Below, one piece after another: positions 11,276-21,700 of a stretch of DNA of 34,318 nucleotides. The notes below the pieces were generated by a model, which worked only from the letters and a program-made list of their open reading frames with translations, was not told where the DNA came from and searched no databases. Source of the DNA: Trichoplax adhaerens (taxonomy: Eukaryota; Placozoa; Uniplacotomia; Trichoplacea; Trichoplacidae). The DNA is taken from positions 12,494,794-12,529,111 of the forward strand of contig NW_002060943.1 of assembly GCF_000150275.1 (NCBI RefSeq), in the 5' to 3' direction. Position numbers and translations under genes: made by a program. Position 1 is the stretch's first letter, and every line of letters starts with the position of its first letter.

Positions 11276-12099
11276 TTTTGCAATAACTAAACTACTTTAA
11301 AAAAACTTGAATAATCTATGACAGTACCGGTATAAATCTTACTGTATATTGTGGGAGGAACTCAATTTTATTAACAAGAAACAAATTTACGGTACCGTAT
11401 GATCAAGCTGATTTATTAAATCTAAAATTTATCGATGTTTGCAATCGATTTAGGTGTTAGTCGTATGATATCATTAGCGTAGATGGCCAAATGACTGACG
11501 ATGGTTGTATCTATAGAATCTGTATGGTCTAACATATACAGTATGTTTAAAATCGTAAATACTTCTACCTAATAAGTAACATGCAATGTTCTGTAATCAA
11601 AGGATCAAAGTCAAAGATTAAACTTTAAATAGTGTTTTATTAATCGTAAATCATTTAAAGTGTAGCAGCTTTAATTTAAAGAGTAAGAGTATTATAAAAC
11701 TTCTAATGCAGTAGTATAGTTGCCATTACATGACGACGAATTCTATAAACGCGTAAATATATACTTATGGATACACATATTTTTGATTATGACATTACAG
11801 TCAAAGTAAAATACTTAATCTGAACATGATATTAGTTTGTAGCTTCATTCCGGATACTATACAATCTAAATTAAATTTGGTCTACTGGATATGCTGCAAC
11901 ATGATTAGCTGTAAATGATCAAGTATGTATCTATTATTAATAAAACGCACGATGTACGATGCTATTAAGCTACAATGCTATGGAAAGTAATTACTTTGTC
12001 ATGCATCCACAAGATGGGCGCATCACATTACATTCGCAATTCAGCAGACATCATTAACTGTATCAGCTGCATATTTTAAGTTTAGAGTAGATTTACTAC

Positions 12100-13326
12100 T
12101 TACTCTTCATCAGATTCCCTTTTTCTTTCTGCTTTATTACTGCCAGCTGCTTCGTTGCATAACTTCTTGCATGTAGAGTTGCAAACTTGGCCGCACTGAA
12201 ATTTTTTCAAGCTTTCTTTAAATTCTTCAATTTGATCTTCCTCAACGTTGATATAGTCTTCACTTTGACGTTCATTACCTTCAGCATCAATGATTGTTGT
12301 GACGGTATGTTTCTGATCGCCGATAGTTTGTGTAATGACAGTTTTACTCTCACCATTTTGCTTCTTAAAAGACGACTTGTAATAAGCGTATTTATCTTTA
12401 CCATTACTTTGAGTTCTACTTTCCGTATGAGATCTTGATGTAACGATATCTTGTGGGCGGTTAGCTAATGATGAATTATCGTCGCTGGTTCGGTAGCATT
12501 CCTCAGGACAGGCTGAATAATCGTCCGATGTTGCTTCTCCAAATATATCAGCAAAGGTATACCATGGCCTGTCATTCAGCAATGAAAACCATGGGGCAAT
12601 AACTTTCCTAGCGGTGGATTTTTTACTTTTACCGGTTTTACTTGTATTCTCTCCTGATGATGGCTTGCTCAAATTTGGCTCTTTGGCTGTCTCATCCTCT
12701 TTCTTGGATGCAGATTGCGATTGGCTCGACTTTTCCGTTGTACAACATTCCTTGGATGCTGCTTCCTTACAAGTTGCATTACACTGTTTTGGAGCGGATC
12801 GTTGTCTTTCGGAAGGTAACAATCCGACAATTTTGTATTGACAAGGATGGTCATAATTACTAAACAAATCATCATAGGCATCAAACCATGGATTAGAAGC
12901 CAGTGGAAGAGGGGAGTAATGGCTGCTTGAATAGCTAAAATAAAAATGCAGGAAATAAGATTGATACATTTACATGTAGTACTCACTTTGATGGTTAAAT
13001 TATGATTTCAACGTAATACTGAAGCTCGTCAATACTGAATGCGCCGAAATCGATACATGTCTCTCCATTCGACAATCTGCTTTTCTTGGATCAAGACTGA
13101 GATTTGGTTACTACTTTGATTGCTAATGCATACTTTAAGTCGATTTTGCTAACCACTGCTGTAGTATAATGATTGGCAACGATCACAGCAATTCTTTTAT
13201 TATTGTTGGAAAGTGCAGTCTTTGCTCTACGTCATGCAGACGAACTTTTATAAAGTGCATATGGATTGCTTACCAGTATGGTGATTGATAGTAGCTATTT
13301 CTTGGGTAAACGATAGTATATGCCAT
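12100..13326 (-). CDS. Cys-rich paralogue of a head-to-head gene pair
   Basis: Two exons: 13326-13274 (17 codons plus two bases, starting MAYTIVYPRNSYYQSPY) and 12934-12100, with an intron from a GTAAGC donor to a TTTATTTTAG acceptor; both sides are phase 2 and give 295 codons. The nominal ATG at 12969 lies inside the intron's pyrimidine tract. The model is backed by the paralogue at 14259-15481, whose first exon has the same phase and similar residues. The protein has an N-terminal aromatic-rich segment (WFDAYDDLFSNY), a low-complexity Ser/Lys/Glu middle, an RPW motif in APWFSLLNDRPWYTFADIFG, and a conserved C-terminal module: SRTQSNGKDKYAYYKSSF, then IGDQKHTVTTIIDAEGNERQ and YINVEEDQIEEFKESL. 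Layout of this module recalls MLF-family (and more weakly HAX1 or DNAJB6) C-terminal segments, but I cannot assign it firmly. It carries about 12 cysteines against 2 in its partner. Confidence 0.7.
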
Positions 13327-14258
13327 TTTGAATGTACTAATCGTTAATTGTAGTGTGAATTGGAGCTTGGTGTATGTCTTTGCAGTGTTTGAAAACGTTT
13401 GCGAATTGGATTTCTGAATCCGATCGATCGGGATTTGCCAATATTTATAGGCTTTGAAACTGCAATCTAGTCGCTTCTAGAATATACAATTGGCAAGATT
13501 ATCATGAGTAATGCCATCGCTTCCATGTTTTTCATTAATGATGAAGCTGATTTGCTTATATACGGGCCAGAATTGGCGTAATTAGCATGAGTAATGCCGA
13601 TTGCTTCCATATTTATCCTTGATGATGGAGCTGATTTGTTTTTATATGGGCAGAAGCTTCCAGTCAATTCTAGAGGATTTGTTCGGTAGACGCCCCCTTT
13701 TAGTTTTGTAGTGTAATTAGACAGGGTGACATATATTTTGCTGCAAACGTCTGATAGTAAGGTAAGGTTTAGAGAGTAGATTATAGTAAAACCACATAAA
13801 GTAGTTGTCGTAACTGGCCCATAGTATCTTGTAAAATCGTTGAAGAATCAAATTGATATCACCTATACCGGTGGCGTCATGCGGTCCGTCTGGTCCAGGC
13901 CAAGTATACGTGTAATGGTATACTGTATGCTGTTTCAGGACGGTATAGGATTACTATAGAACTCCTATTACACGTGATCGGTCATACTGTCTATAGTACT
14001 GTAATCACTGACCCTGTAATCTACAGTATTGCAGAACCAGGAGAAGTGTCACTATCCGTCCGGCTGCTGGCCGCTCGAATGGCCGAGATTGATCTGGAAA
14101 GCAAAATGGAAAATGTATAAGTAGGGGGCCAGCTTTGGCCCATTTGAGTCAGATTTATTTCATAATCGTTCCGCTGACCTAAGCGATCCATAGTTTAAGC
14201 CAGTTGGCTATTTTCTGGTTATCTCTTTTACTGCAGCTTCCGTTTGCAATTCAGAGCA
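13327..14258. promoter_or_regulatory. Shared spacer between divergent paralogues
   Basis: For the minus gene a TATAAATA box lies at 13442-13449, about 120 bp upstream of its ATG. A TTCTAGAA motif (13475-13482) lies about 26 bp further up and GAAGCTTC (13653-13660) with an in-register TTCTAGAG (13668-13675) beyond that; these fit heat-shock-element units (nGAAn/nTTCn). For the plus gene TATAA lies at 14116-14120, about 140 bp upstream of its ATG, followed by an inverted repeat GGGCCA-GCTT-TGGCCC (14126-14141). A GC-richer block with several short inverted repeats sits at 13860-14095. Function is inferred from position only. Confidence 0.45.
13502..13652. repeat. Two-copy imperfect repeat in the divergent promoter
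   Basis: About 70 bp starting (T/G)CATGAGTAATGCC is present at 13502-13571 and again at 13585-13652, an 83-bp period. Shared blocks include TTGCTTCCAT/CGCTTCCAT, GATGATGAAGCTGATTTG and ATA(C/T)GGGC. It creates a short minus-strand open frame (13467-13667) that is unlikely to be a gene. Confidence 0.7.
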
Positions 14259-15481
14259 ATGGCTTTCACATTCTATTTTCCAGTAGAATCTGCTTCCGAT
14301 AGAAGAAATGTCTACTGTCAATCACCTTGGTGGTAAGTTGATAGAATGCTAATAAGACATTTGACGAATGCTTCTTCTATAGAAATAGGCATCAGTGTAG
14401 TTGTTGCACGTATACTCTATAAGTATCGATATGATTCATCGATAAAGAATCTGTAGTTGCAGATATATTCCTAGAAAATACGGTAGTATTATGAGCTATC
14501 TGCTGGTTTCCAATCGGATGACGCAATTAATATGCATAACCAAAAATGGATTTATGGTTATTTCTGTCATTTTATAGGGGTTCAGTAAGCCACAATTCTC
14601 CTCTTGCGCTCACTTCCGATCTATGGTCGAGTCCTTATGATGATTTCTTCGATAGCTTTCGTCGCCCTTATCGATACAGTATTGTTAAGCGCAAGTTAAA
14701 TCCCGCCAAGCGACAACAATCAGATACTGAACAGTATGTTGAAGATGCGGAAGAATCCGCTGCTGCTGATGAGAAATCGGGTCATAAAGAAGGGTCTAGC
14801 CCTTCGAAGGAAACATCATACAAGGAGGAAAATAGCGCAAAAAAATCACAACCAGCTACAAGTCAAGATGACCAACAAACCAAAAAGGCACGCATCGAGG
14901 AAAGATTGCCATCGTCTAAGCGGAATGCTGGTAAAAAAAGTAAAAATAAAAAATCGGCAATCGCTAGTAAATATCGTGGGTTGGGACCTTGGTTACCAAC
15001 GCTTGTGAGTAGACCATGGCACAACGTTGCTGATGTACTTGAAGATACGACCCCAGACAATATTTTTGGTTGGCATCATCAAAACGGTGAAAGCGATGAC
15101 GAAAGTTCATCATCGGATAGCAATGCAAAAGATTTTGTAACATCTAAATCCTATATGGAAAGTAGAACTCAAAAGAATGGCAAAGATAAATACACCTATT
15201 ATAAATCCTCTTTTAAGAAACAAAATGGTGAGAATAAAACAGTGATTACCCAAAGTATCGGCGATCAGAAACATACTCTTACAACAATCGTTGATGCTGA
15301 AGGTAACGAACGTCGAAGTGAAGACTATGTTAACGTTGAAGAAGATAAAATTGAAGAATTTAAAGAAAGTTTGAAAAGATTACAGAATAGTGGATTGAGC
15401 GACGCTGCACCTAAAAAGCTTTGCAATGAACCCGCCAACAGCGATGAAGCAGAAAGTAGAAACGAATCTGTTCAACAGTAA
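14259..15481 (+). CDS. Plus-strand paralogue of the head-to-head pair
   Basis: Exon 1 is 14259-14332 (24 codons plus two bases, starting MAFTFYFPVESASDRRNVYC) and exon 2 is 14578-15481; donor GTAAGT, acceptor TTTTATAG, both phase 2, 325 codons. The junction codon is Trp. An ATG at 14546 lies within the intron tract and is not the start. Compared with the minus-strand copy it shares RN-x-Y-x-QSP at the exon end, SPYDDFFDSF (N-terminal acidic/aromatic motif), the RPW motif in LVSRPWHNVADVLED, and the C-terminal module (KDKYTYYKSSFKKQNGE, IGDQKHTLTTIVDAEGNE, YVNVEEDKIEEFKESL). The middle is Ser/Lys/Glu-rich with a basic run (KKSKNKKS) that could be a nuclear-localisation signal. No signal peptide or membrane segment. 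The C-terminal part resembles MLF-family segments in order of motifs, which I regard as a lead, not an assignment. An AATAAA is at 15880-15885. Confidence 0.75.
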
Positions 15482-15991
15482 TTAACAGTGACCTTGTTTT
15501 AAACGTAATGTGTCGCGTAGTAAAATTCTATATTCATTATTTTGTACTTGGCAATGACCAAGTGATTGTCAGTAATATTTTATTAGCATATTATGTTATT
15601 TATACGATAGCAGCATACTTACTATATGTTCTTGGTGACATTAAGTTAGATAGCTTCGTTTATCCTTCTATCATAATGAGGACATTTGTGCTTTGTGCTA
15701 TGTATTCGTTAATACTTTCGTTCTGATAGTTTAGTAATATCCTGAATAATAGCACCAAATGCACTAACAATATCCAATCATGTAGAACCAGTTGCCATAT
15801 AATATCCATGCGACTTCTAAATTAGCATTTTGCTGTTTATTTATTATTTGTATTACACGTTCTTGTGTTGATATACAAGAATAAAGAAATCTTTTATTTG
15901 AGCTACAATTGCAAAGCGCAATGATTGCTTCAGTAAGTTTAGACTCTTGTTTTGCTAGCTGATGAGATAAGGGAATACTCAATTTTTAGTA
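15482..15991. other. 3' flank of the plus-strand paralogue
   Basis: Probably 3' untranslated region up to an AATAAA at 15880-15885. A hydrophobic 72-codon open frame at 15508-15726 lies inside it, without splice support, homology or codon bias, and is taken to be chance. Confidence 0.4.
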
Positions 15992-17162
15992 GTGTATTTA
16001 AACTATACAGTATAGCATCGTACTTATGCTAGGAAGTGTACATACGTTGAAAGGTAATGTAGATATAAATTTTCTTTTTAATGTATCACTTTGTGCGGAT
16101 TATACTGCCGTTCATTTAAACGGGTAATTTACTAGTATTTATAACTCATTCATGTTCAGTGTTACTACGACAATGAGTGGGTATAAATGTAACTAGGAAT
16201 ATACTTTTCCCTACAATTTACTTTATTCTGCTATATAGCAGTATGTAGCTGTTTATACTTACATCTGCGTATTGTGTACCATAAGTCTTAAAATTAATGA
16301 AGCGCTAGTAATCCATCGATGTCGCTTTTAGATAAGTATTCGTCAGTGAGATTGATGCCATTCTATCCATTAAAAAACTGTGCCATGAAATTAGCGTCGT
16401 TGCTATACTCTTGGAAAAGACGATAATCCTCTGACAATTATACCTATGATAAACGAATTCTGCAAGACAACTGCTATGAGATCTAGGGATCACTGATCCA
16501 ATTGATGGCGAAGTTCTGTAGAATTCATGAACTAATTTCATCAAGAAATTTTAAGTCAACTTTGAGTACGTGTATTTATACTATACTGTATAGTATTGCA
16601 CTTATGTTAGGAAGCGTATATATTAAGATAATCTAGATATGAATTTTCTTTTTATGTGTCGCTTTGTGCAGATTATGTTCCCGTTCATTTAAACGGGTAA
16701 TTTACTAGTATCTACAACTGATCCATTTCAATGTTTCTATAACAGCAGATGGGTATAAATATGTATAAATGTATACTGAGAATATGCTTTTCCCTGCACT
16801 TTATTTATTTCATTCTGCTATATGGCAGTAAGTAGCTGTTTGTACTTGTATTTGATGTATGAAATACTTAATCCTGAATTATGTCCCATAAGTCTTCAAT
16901 TAATGGATTGCTAGTAATCCATAGATATCGCTTTTAGATAAATATTAGTTGGTGGGATTGAAGCAATCCTACCCATCAAAACTGAGCCATGAAACTAGTG
17001 TTATTACTATACCCTTGGAAAAGATCATAATCCTCAGACAATTATACCTATAATAAACGAGTTCTCCAAGACTACTGGAAATGAGATCTTGGTATTATTG
17101 ATCCATTTGATGTTGATGTTCCGTAGAGTTAATGAGCTAATTTCATCAAGTAGTTCCACACT
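15992..17162. repeat. Tandem duplication of about 578 bp
   Basis: Copy A (15992-16559) and copy B (16570-17162) align throughout. Both start with GTGTATTTA and a near-palindromic ACTATAC(A/T)GTATAG. Both contain CGTTCATTTAAACGGGTAAT, a GGGTATAAAT block, TTCTGCTATAT(A/G)GCAGTA, and end with a 110-bp segment (AAACGA(A/G)TTCT... GAACTAATTTCATCAAG) that is an older version of the unit amplified downstream. No gene is evident; the 79-codon minus frame at 16305-16544 is not kept open in copy B. Confidence 0.8.
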
Positions 17163-17168
17163 AATCAC

Positions 17169-18268
17169 TTATTTTATAAATGCTCATGATGAACGAATTC
17201 TCCAAGACAACAGGAAATGACATCTTAATGTCATTGATCCATTTGATGGTGATATTTTGTAGAATGAATCAATTAATTTCAAGAAGAAATTCCTTACCAA
17301 TTACTTATTCTACAAACGCTTATGATAAATGAATCCTTCAAGACAACCGGAAATGACATCTTGAGATCATTAATCCATTTGATAGTAATATTCCATAGAA
17401 TGAATGAACTAACTCCATGAAGAAATCTCGTACTAATTACTTATTCTACATACGCTTATGATAAAACGAATCCTTCTAGACAACTGGGAATGACATTTTC
17501 ATATCATTGATCTAATTCGTGGTGCTGCTTTAGAGAATTAATGCAGTAATTTTAGGAAGAAATTCCATACCAATTACTTATTCTACAAATGCCTATGATA
17601 AACGAATCCTTCAAGACAACTGAGAAAGATATTTTAATATCATTAATCCAATTCGTGGTGCTGTTCTAGAGAATTAATGAAGTAATTTCATGAAGAAATT
17701 CCGTGCTGATTACTTGTTCTACAAACGCTTATGATAAACGAATCCTTCAAGACAACTGAGAATGACATTTTAATATCATTAATCCAGTTCTTGGTGCTGT
17801 TCTAGAGAATTGATGAAGTAATTTCATGAAGAAATTCCGTATTAATTACTTGTTGTACAAACGCTTATGATAAACGAATGCTTCTAGACAACTGAGAATG
17901 ACATTTTAATATCATTAATCCAGTTCTTGGTGCTGTTCTAGAGAATTCAGTGAAGTGATTTCATAAAGAAATTCCGTACTAATTACTTGTTCTACAAACG
18001 CTTATGATAAACGAATGCTACTAGACAACTGAGAATGACATTTTAATATCATTAATCCAGTTCTTGGTGCTGTTCTAGAGAATTAATGAAGTAATCTCAT
18101 AAAGAAATTCCGTACTGATTACTTGTTCTACAAACGCTTATGATAAACGAATGCTTCTAGACAACTGAGAATGACATTTTAATATCATTAATCCAGTTCT
18201 TGGTGCTGTTCTAGAGAATTCAGTGAAGTAATTTTAGGAAGAAATTTCATACTAATTATTCTACCAAG
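17169..18268. repeat. Tandem array, eight copies of a 136-bp unit
   Basis: Unit starts at 17169, 17304, 17440, 17577, 17713, 17849, 17986 and 18122, each marked by CTT(A/G)TTCTACAAACGCTTATGAT or a variant, with spacing of 135-137 bp, and a partial ninth start near 18258. Copies at the right (from 17713) are nearly identical to each other; those at the left are increasingly diverged and resemble the ends of the 578-bp duplicates. Stops occur in all frames. This is a minisatellite/satellite array 0.5 kb upstream of TTC27. Confidence 0.95.
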
Positions 18269-18589
18269 GCTCAGCCTGCAGGCTTTTGCCATCCAATATT
18301 GTGTTGCATAATTGCATACTATAGAATAGTAGCTGTCCCATTTACTAGCGTTGAGATAAAGCTTTAGTAGAACACATCATCACGCAGTTTCCAATGCAGC
18401 AATCGTAGGGAATTACATAGGGCGTCTTTTGCGATCGGCTTGCAGTCAATTCAGCCACAGGTCAAAATAAACTGATTTTAGACTTGCGCTGAGTGAGTGT
18501 ATGAGTTACTATGGAGTAAGTTTGATGAATCATTCTGGCCTACAGTATGAATACTCAAAACAGTCATAGCGGCCATACTAAAAGTTGAT

Positions 18590-18725
18590 AAAACCTCGAC
18601 GTTGCCTATAGAAATCGGTGGACGACCTCGATACTGTTGGACGTATGGCAGCCCCAAGTGATGCTATTTCAGCTGATGATTTATTGCAGCTAGTGGGCAT
18701 TAGTGTACCTACAGTCTCCATTTAG
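18590..18725 (+). pseudogene. Possible relic of an integrase/transposase-type HTH segment
   Basis: Adjacent frames read GGRPRY, and then, after a shift and some unrelated sequence, ISADDLLQLVGISVPTVSI. The order GRPRY, I-S-x-x-x-L-x-x-L and G-x-S-V-P resembles a helix-turn-helix segment that I associate with integrase-domain genes of invertebrate genomes. It is interrupted by a stop and a frame change. Recognition is from memory of a motif, so treat it as weak. It could also be 5' flank of TTC27. Confidence 0.2.
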
Positions 18726-18798
18726 AATTCAACTGGATGGGAAATCAGTTATAACCTTATATTGCTGCAGGCTGTAAGGAACTTTAGAGGCATACAAC

Positions 18799-21700
18799 AT
18801 GGGAGATAGAGTTCGTCTTATTGAATATTATTTATTGGGTTTCCATCTAGCAAATCATGAAGCAAATCAGAAGGAAATCGAAGTGATGGTGCGAGCAAGT
18901 GGAAACCAAGGTAACCACAACAGATTAAAATGAAACGAATGGGAATCGTTGTAAATGTGATTAATAATTGTGACATGGAAGAAATGTTGATTTCTTGACG
19001 ATTGTCAGATAAAGCAGTTTGTGTATTGCATACGTTGAAATACTTGTAGACTGTAGTAAAGGTAGAGAGGATTGATATATCTGTTTTCAATCTTGTGAAT
19101 GTGGCTGCAGCCATAGCTCATGTTGCAAGCGCAAGCGATGACTGATCACATAATAACGTGATAGCATCTACAACGCATTTTCACTGATGATTTTGCCATA
19201 GTATAACCTCAGTCTTGCTTTAAGATCATTAATGATATACGTTCTCGATTTGTTGTTGTTCTTCCATTAGCGTTGCTTAGCATGCTAGAGAAATTGAGTG
19301 ATGGTGACTTTATCGGCGTGATAGATTTGGTTAACTCAGCCAATATACTAGGAGAAGATATTAGCAATGTCTTATTCTTGAAAGACGGTAATGACGTCAA
19401 TTCTTGATCACTTATTTAATGCACTGTACTCGTAGTATGACAGCTCTTTTCTGTCATTTCGATTTCTTTAGTTACGGCACAAGATCTCATCCAAGATAAA
19501 GTATCCTCCTATTTATCGTCAACTGTAGATGAAGATCAGTCGAATGATAGGTAATATCATATCGTAGACACTCACTCAACGATGTTTTATTAGCCTTACC
19601 TGATTGCGTTTTCATTTCTCGGTTACATGAGAGCAGGCACTTAATGATCCTTGTAGCTGGAGTTGCTTATTTGCAATGCTTCATGCAATGCAACTGGACT
19701 GGCCCTAGAATAGCTTCTGACGCATTGCCTAGAGTACAAGAACTAAATTCATGTGCTCAAAAATTGCTCAGCTGCGATGAAGAAGTAAGCTTTCAACACG
19801 ATACAAATCTTCAGGGCTTATTATACTATATATAGCTATTACTCATGGTCCAATTTTTCCTCTAGCCTCCTTACCCTTTGGCTGATTTCTACGGTCTCTT
19901 ATGGATCTCTCGATTATTATTATTTAATTGCCGAAATCAATTGAGCTGCCTAAAGGTAGTAACAAACTATTGTATCTCCAAAGGACGTTCGAGTTCAGAG
20001 TTTAAAATAGATATTTAAGTAATCAATTGATTTCATAAATCCTTCCTCGACTTATACATGGGTTGTATTGCATCGTCCATCTATATTACTGTTTGAATAA
20101 AAGAGTACTTTTATCTGTAGCACGTATTTTTATGTTTTTCAATAGACAGCTCCAATATGGTGCATAAGATGTCTTTATGCCCATCAGCAATTATTTAACG
20201 ATACCATTCCAGATCTCATGCAAGCGATTTTCGCACAGATTGACATAGGTAAGATCTTACGGTAACGGATTGATATTCTCGTAAAGACCTGATATACCAG
20301 ATATAGCATCAAGGTTTACGTTGAATGTAAATGACATACGCGTATTTTCATTCCTAGTTACCGAAGGTCTTTTGCAAGAGGAAGATTTTCCATCGTAAGG
20401 AAGCTGTACTTGTTCGATTTAATATCATTTTATTTCCTTAAAATAGGTTCATTTTCAATACTTCATTGTATCTAACAAATATGGCTTATGTAATATCATG
20501 ATTGATAGGCTACTTTGCTGTCAAGTCTACGTGGAATATTCTCACTTGAAACGGTGTTACCATGGTTATTTTGAAGCTAAGGTATATAACTAAAATAGAT
20601 ACTTTTAGATCTAGTACCACAAATCAGCAAGTTGAATTGATTAGACGATGTCTCACTCTTTTAGAAATTGCTTCGAAAAGCGGAGTCTGTGATCGGCTTA
20701 AAGTTGGAGCTAACAGGTATCAATTGCACGACAATTAATATTTCAGATTAATACCCTTATTAATGCGATAGCTAAAATCCTTTCGTCTTGGTATTAGGTC
20801 GATTAGGAAAACGTACTCGTTTTCAGGAAAAAGAGTTGGCTCAACTTACCGCTTCAATCAAGTACGAAACGTTGAAAGGTTTGTAACTGTATTTATAGGT
20901 AGAAAGTTATCATTGCTACGTAGCCTAGACCTGTATCATGCAGAATTTTTAAGTTAATGTGTCATTAGATTTTCGTTAGTCGTGTGCTTTCTTTTCTAAA
21001 TAGATAATCGGATAAGCATAGAAGAATTTTCGAAACTGGAAACTGCTGCCCTCCCAAAAGTATGACAGTACTCGCTTTTTACAACTACTTGAGTACATAA
21101 CGTTAAAGTAGCATTCAGAATGTTTTTCTAAGACTCTATAATTATTTGATCTGTTTTAATTCTGTAATTATATTTAGGATGTTGCATTGGATGATGATAC
21201 TGTAATGCATCGCATTCAATTTTCGGACAATCAAGGAGACATTCCTGTTTTATTGCCTATAGAGGAAATAGTAATACTAGCCAATGGGTATGCTCGCATA
21301 TCATAAGCGTTTTGCTTTGCTAGCATTGTGCTCAACTTATTATCATTGTACTATATCAATTAAAATAAGCAATGGCTCTACGAAGCACAGCGTAAAATTG
21401 ATTTCCTTCCTGCACGAATAATTATAGAATTGAAGTCTTGCAAATAACGCCTGACCATGAATTACTGAAGGAAGAAATTTTGGCTTATATTAATGTAAGG
21501 TTTCTTTGCATCTGCATTTCAGAACTTTTAAATTTTCATAATTGAAAATATCTATAACTTGTGACTTTTTCTAGTGCAATCTTATGTATCCTCAAGACTG
21601 GTCTATACAAATGATGAGCCTCATGATTCGTTCCAAAATAGAAAGTAAACATCACCGCACTGTGGAAAGATCAATGATGCAATTGCAAGCTTTAGTTGAT

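Larger units (their letters stand above)
9111..12099. other. Long intergenic stretch with a diverged duplication
   Basis: Almost 3 kb without a convincing gene. It contains a poly(A)-like AATAAA at 9336, two diverged copies of a 215-bp segment (separate entry), a compositionally unusual patch at about 10860-11200 with a 68-codon open frame (10972-11178), and a hairpin at 11251-11275. The rest is AT-rich sequence with stops in all frames. Confidence 0.5.

Noticed and set aside
12546-12969. Minus-strand start at ATG 12969 for the Cys-rich paralogue
   Set aside because: It lies in a pyrimidine tract that ends in TTTTAG, and the paralogue shows that the coding part begins after this acceptor; a short first exon at 13326-13274 fits in phase.
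14546-14577. Plus-strand start at ATG 14546
   Set aside because: It sits inside the predicted intron just before TTTTATAG; exon 14259-14332 gives a better N-terminus that matches the paralogue.
15508-15726. 72-codon hydrophobic ORF after the plus-strand paralogue
   Set aside because: Located in the probable 3' untranslated region; hydrophobic bias is expected from T-rich sequence.
16305-16544. 79-codon minus-strand ORF in the 578-bp repeat
   Set aside because: The frame is broken in the second copy and in the satellite units derived from it, so it is not under selection.
17169-18268. CRISPR-like reading of the regular array
   Set aside because: Units are 136 bp and contiguous without unique spacers, in a eukaryotic context; it is a satellite.
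18818-19400. Minus-strand ORFs of 98 and 63 codons
   Set aside because: They are antisense to TTC27 exons 1 and 2 and intron 1, which are supported by homology and phase on the plus strand.
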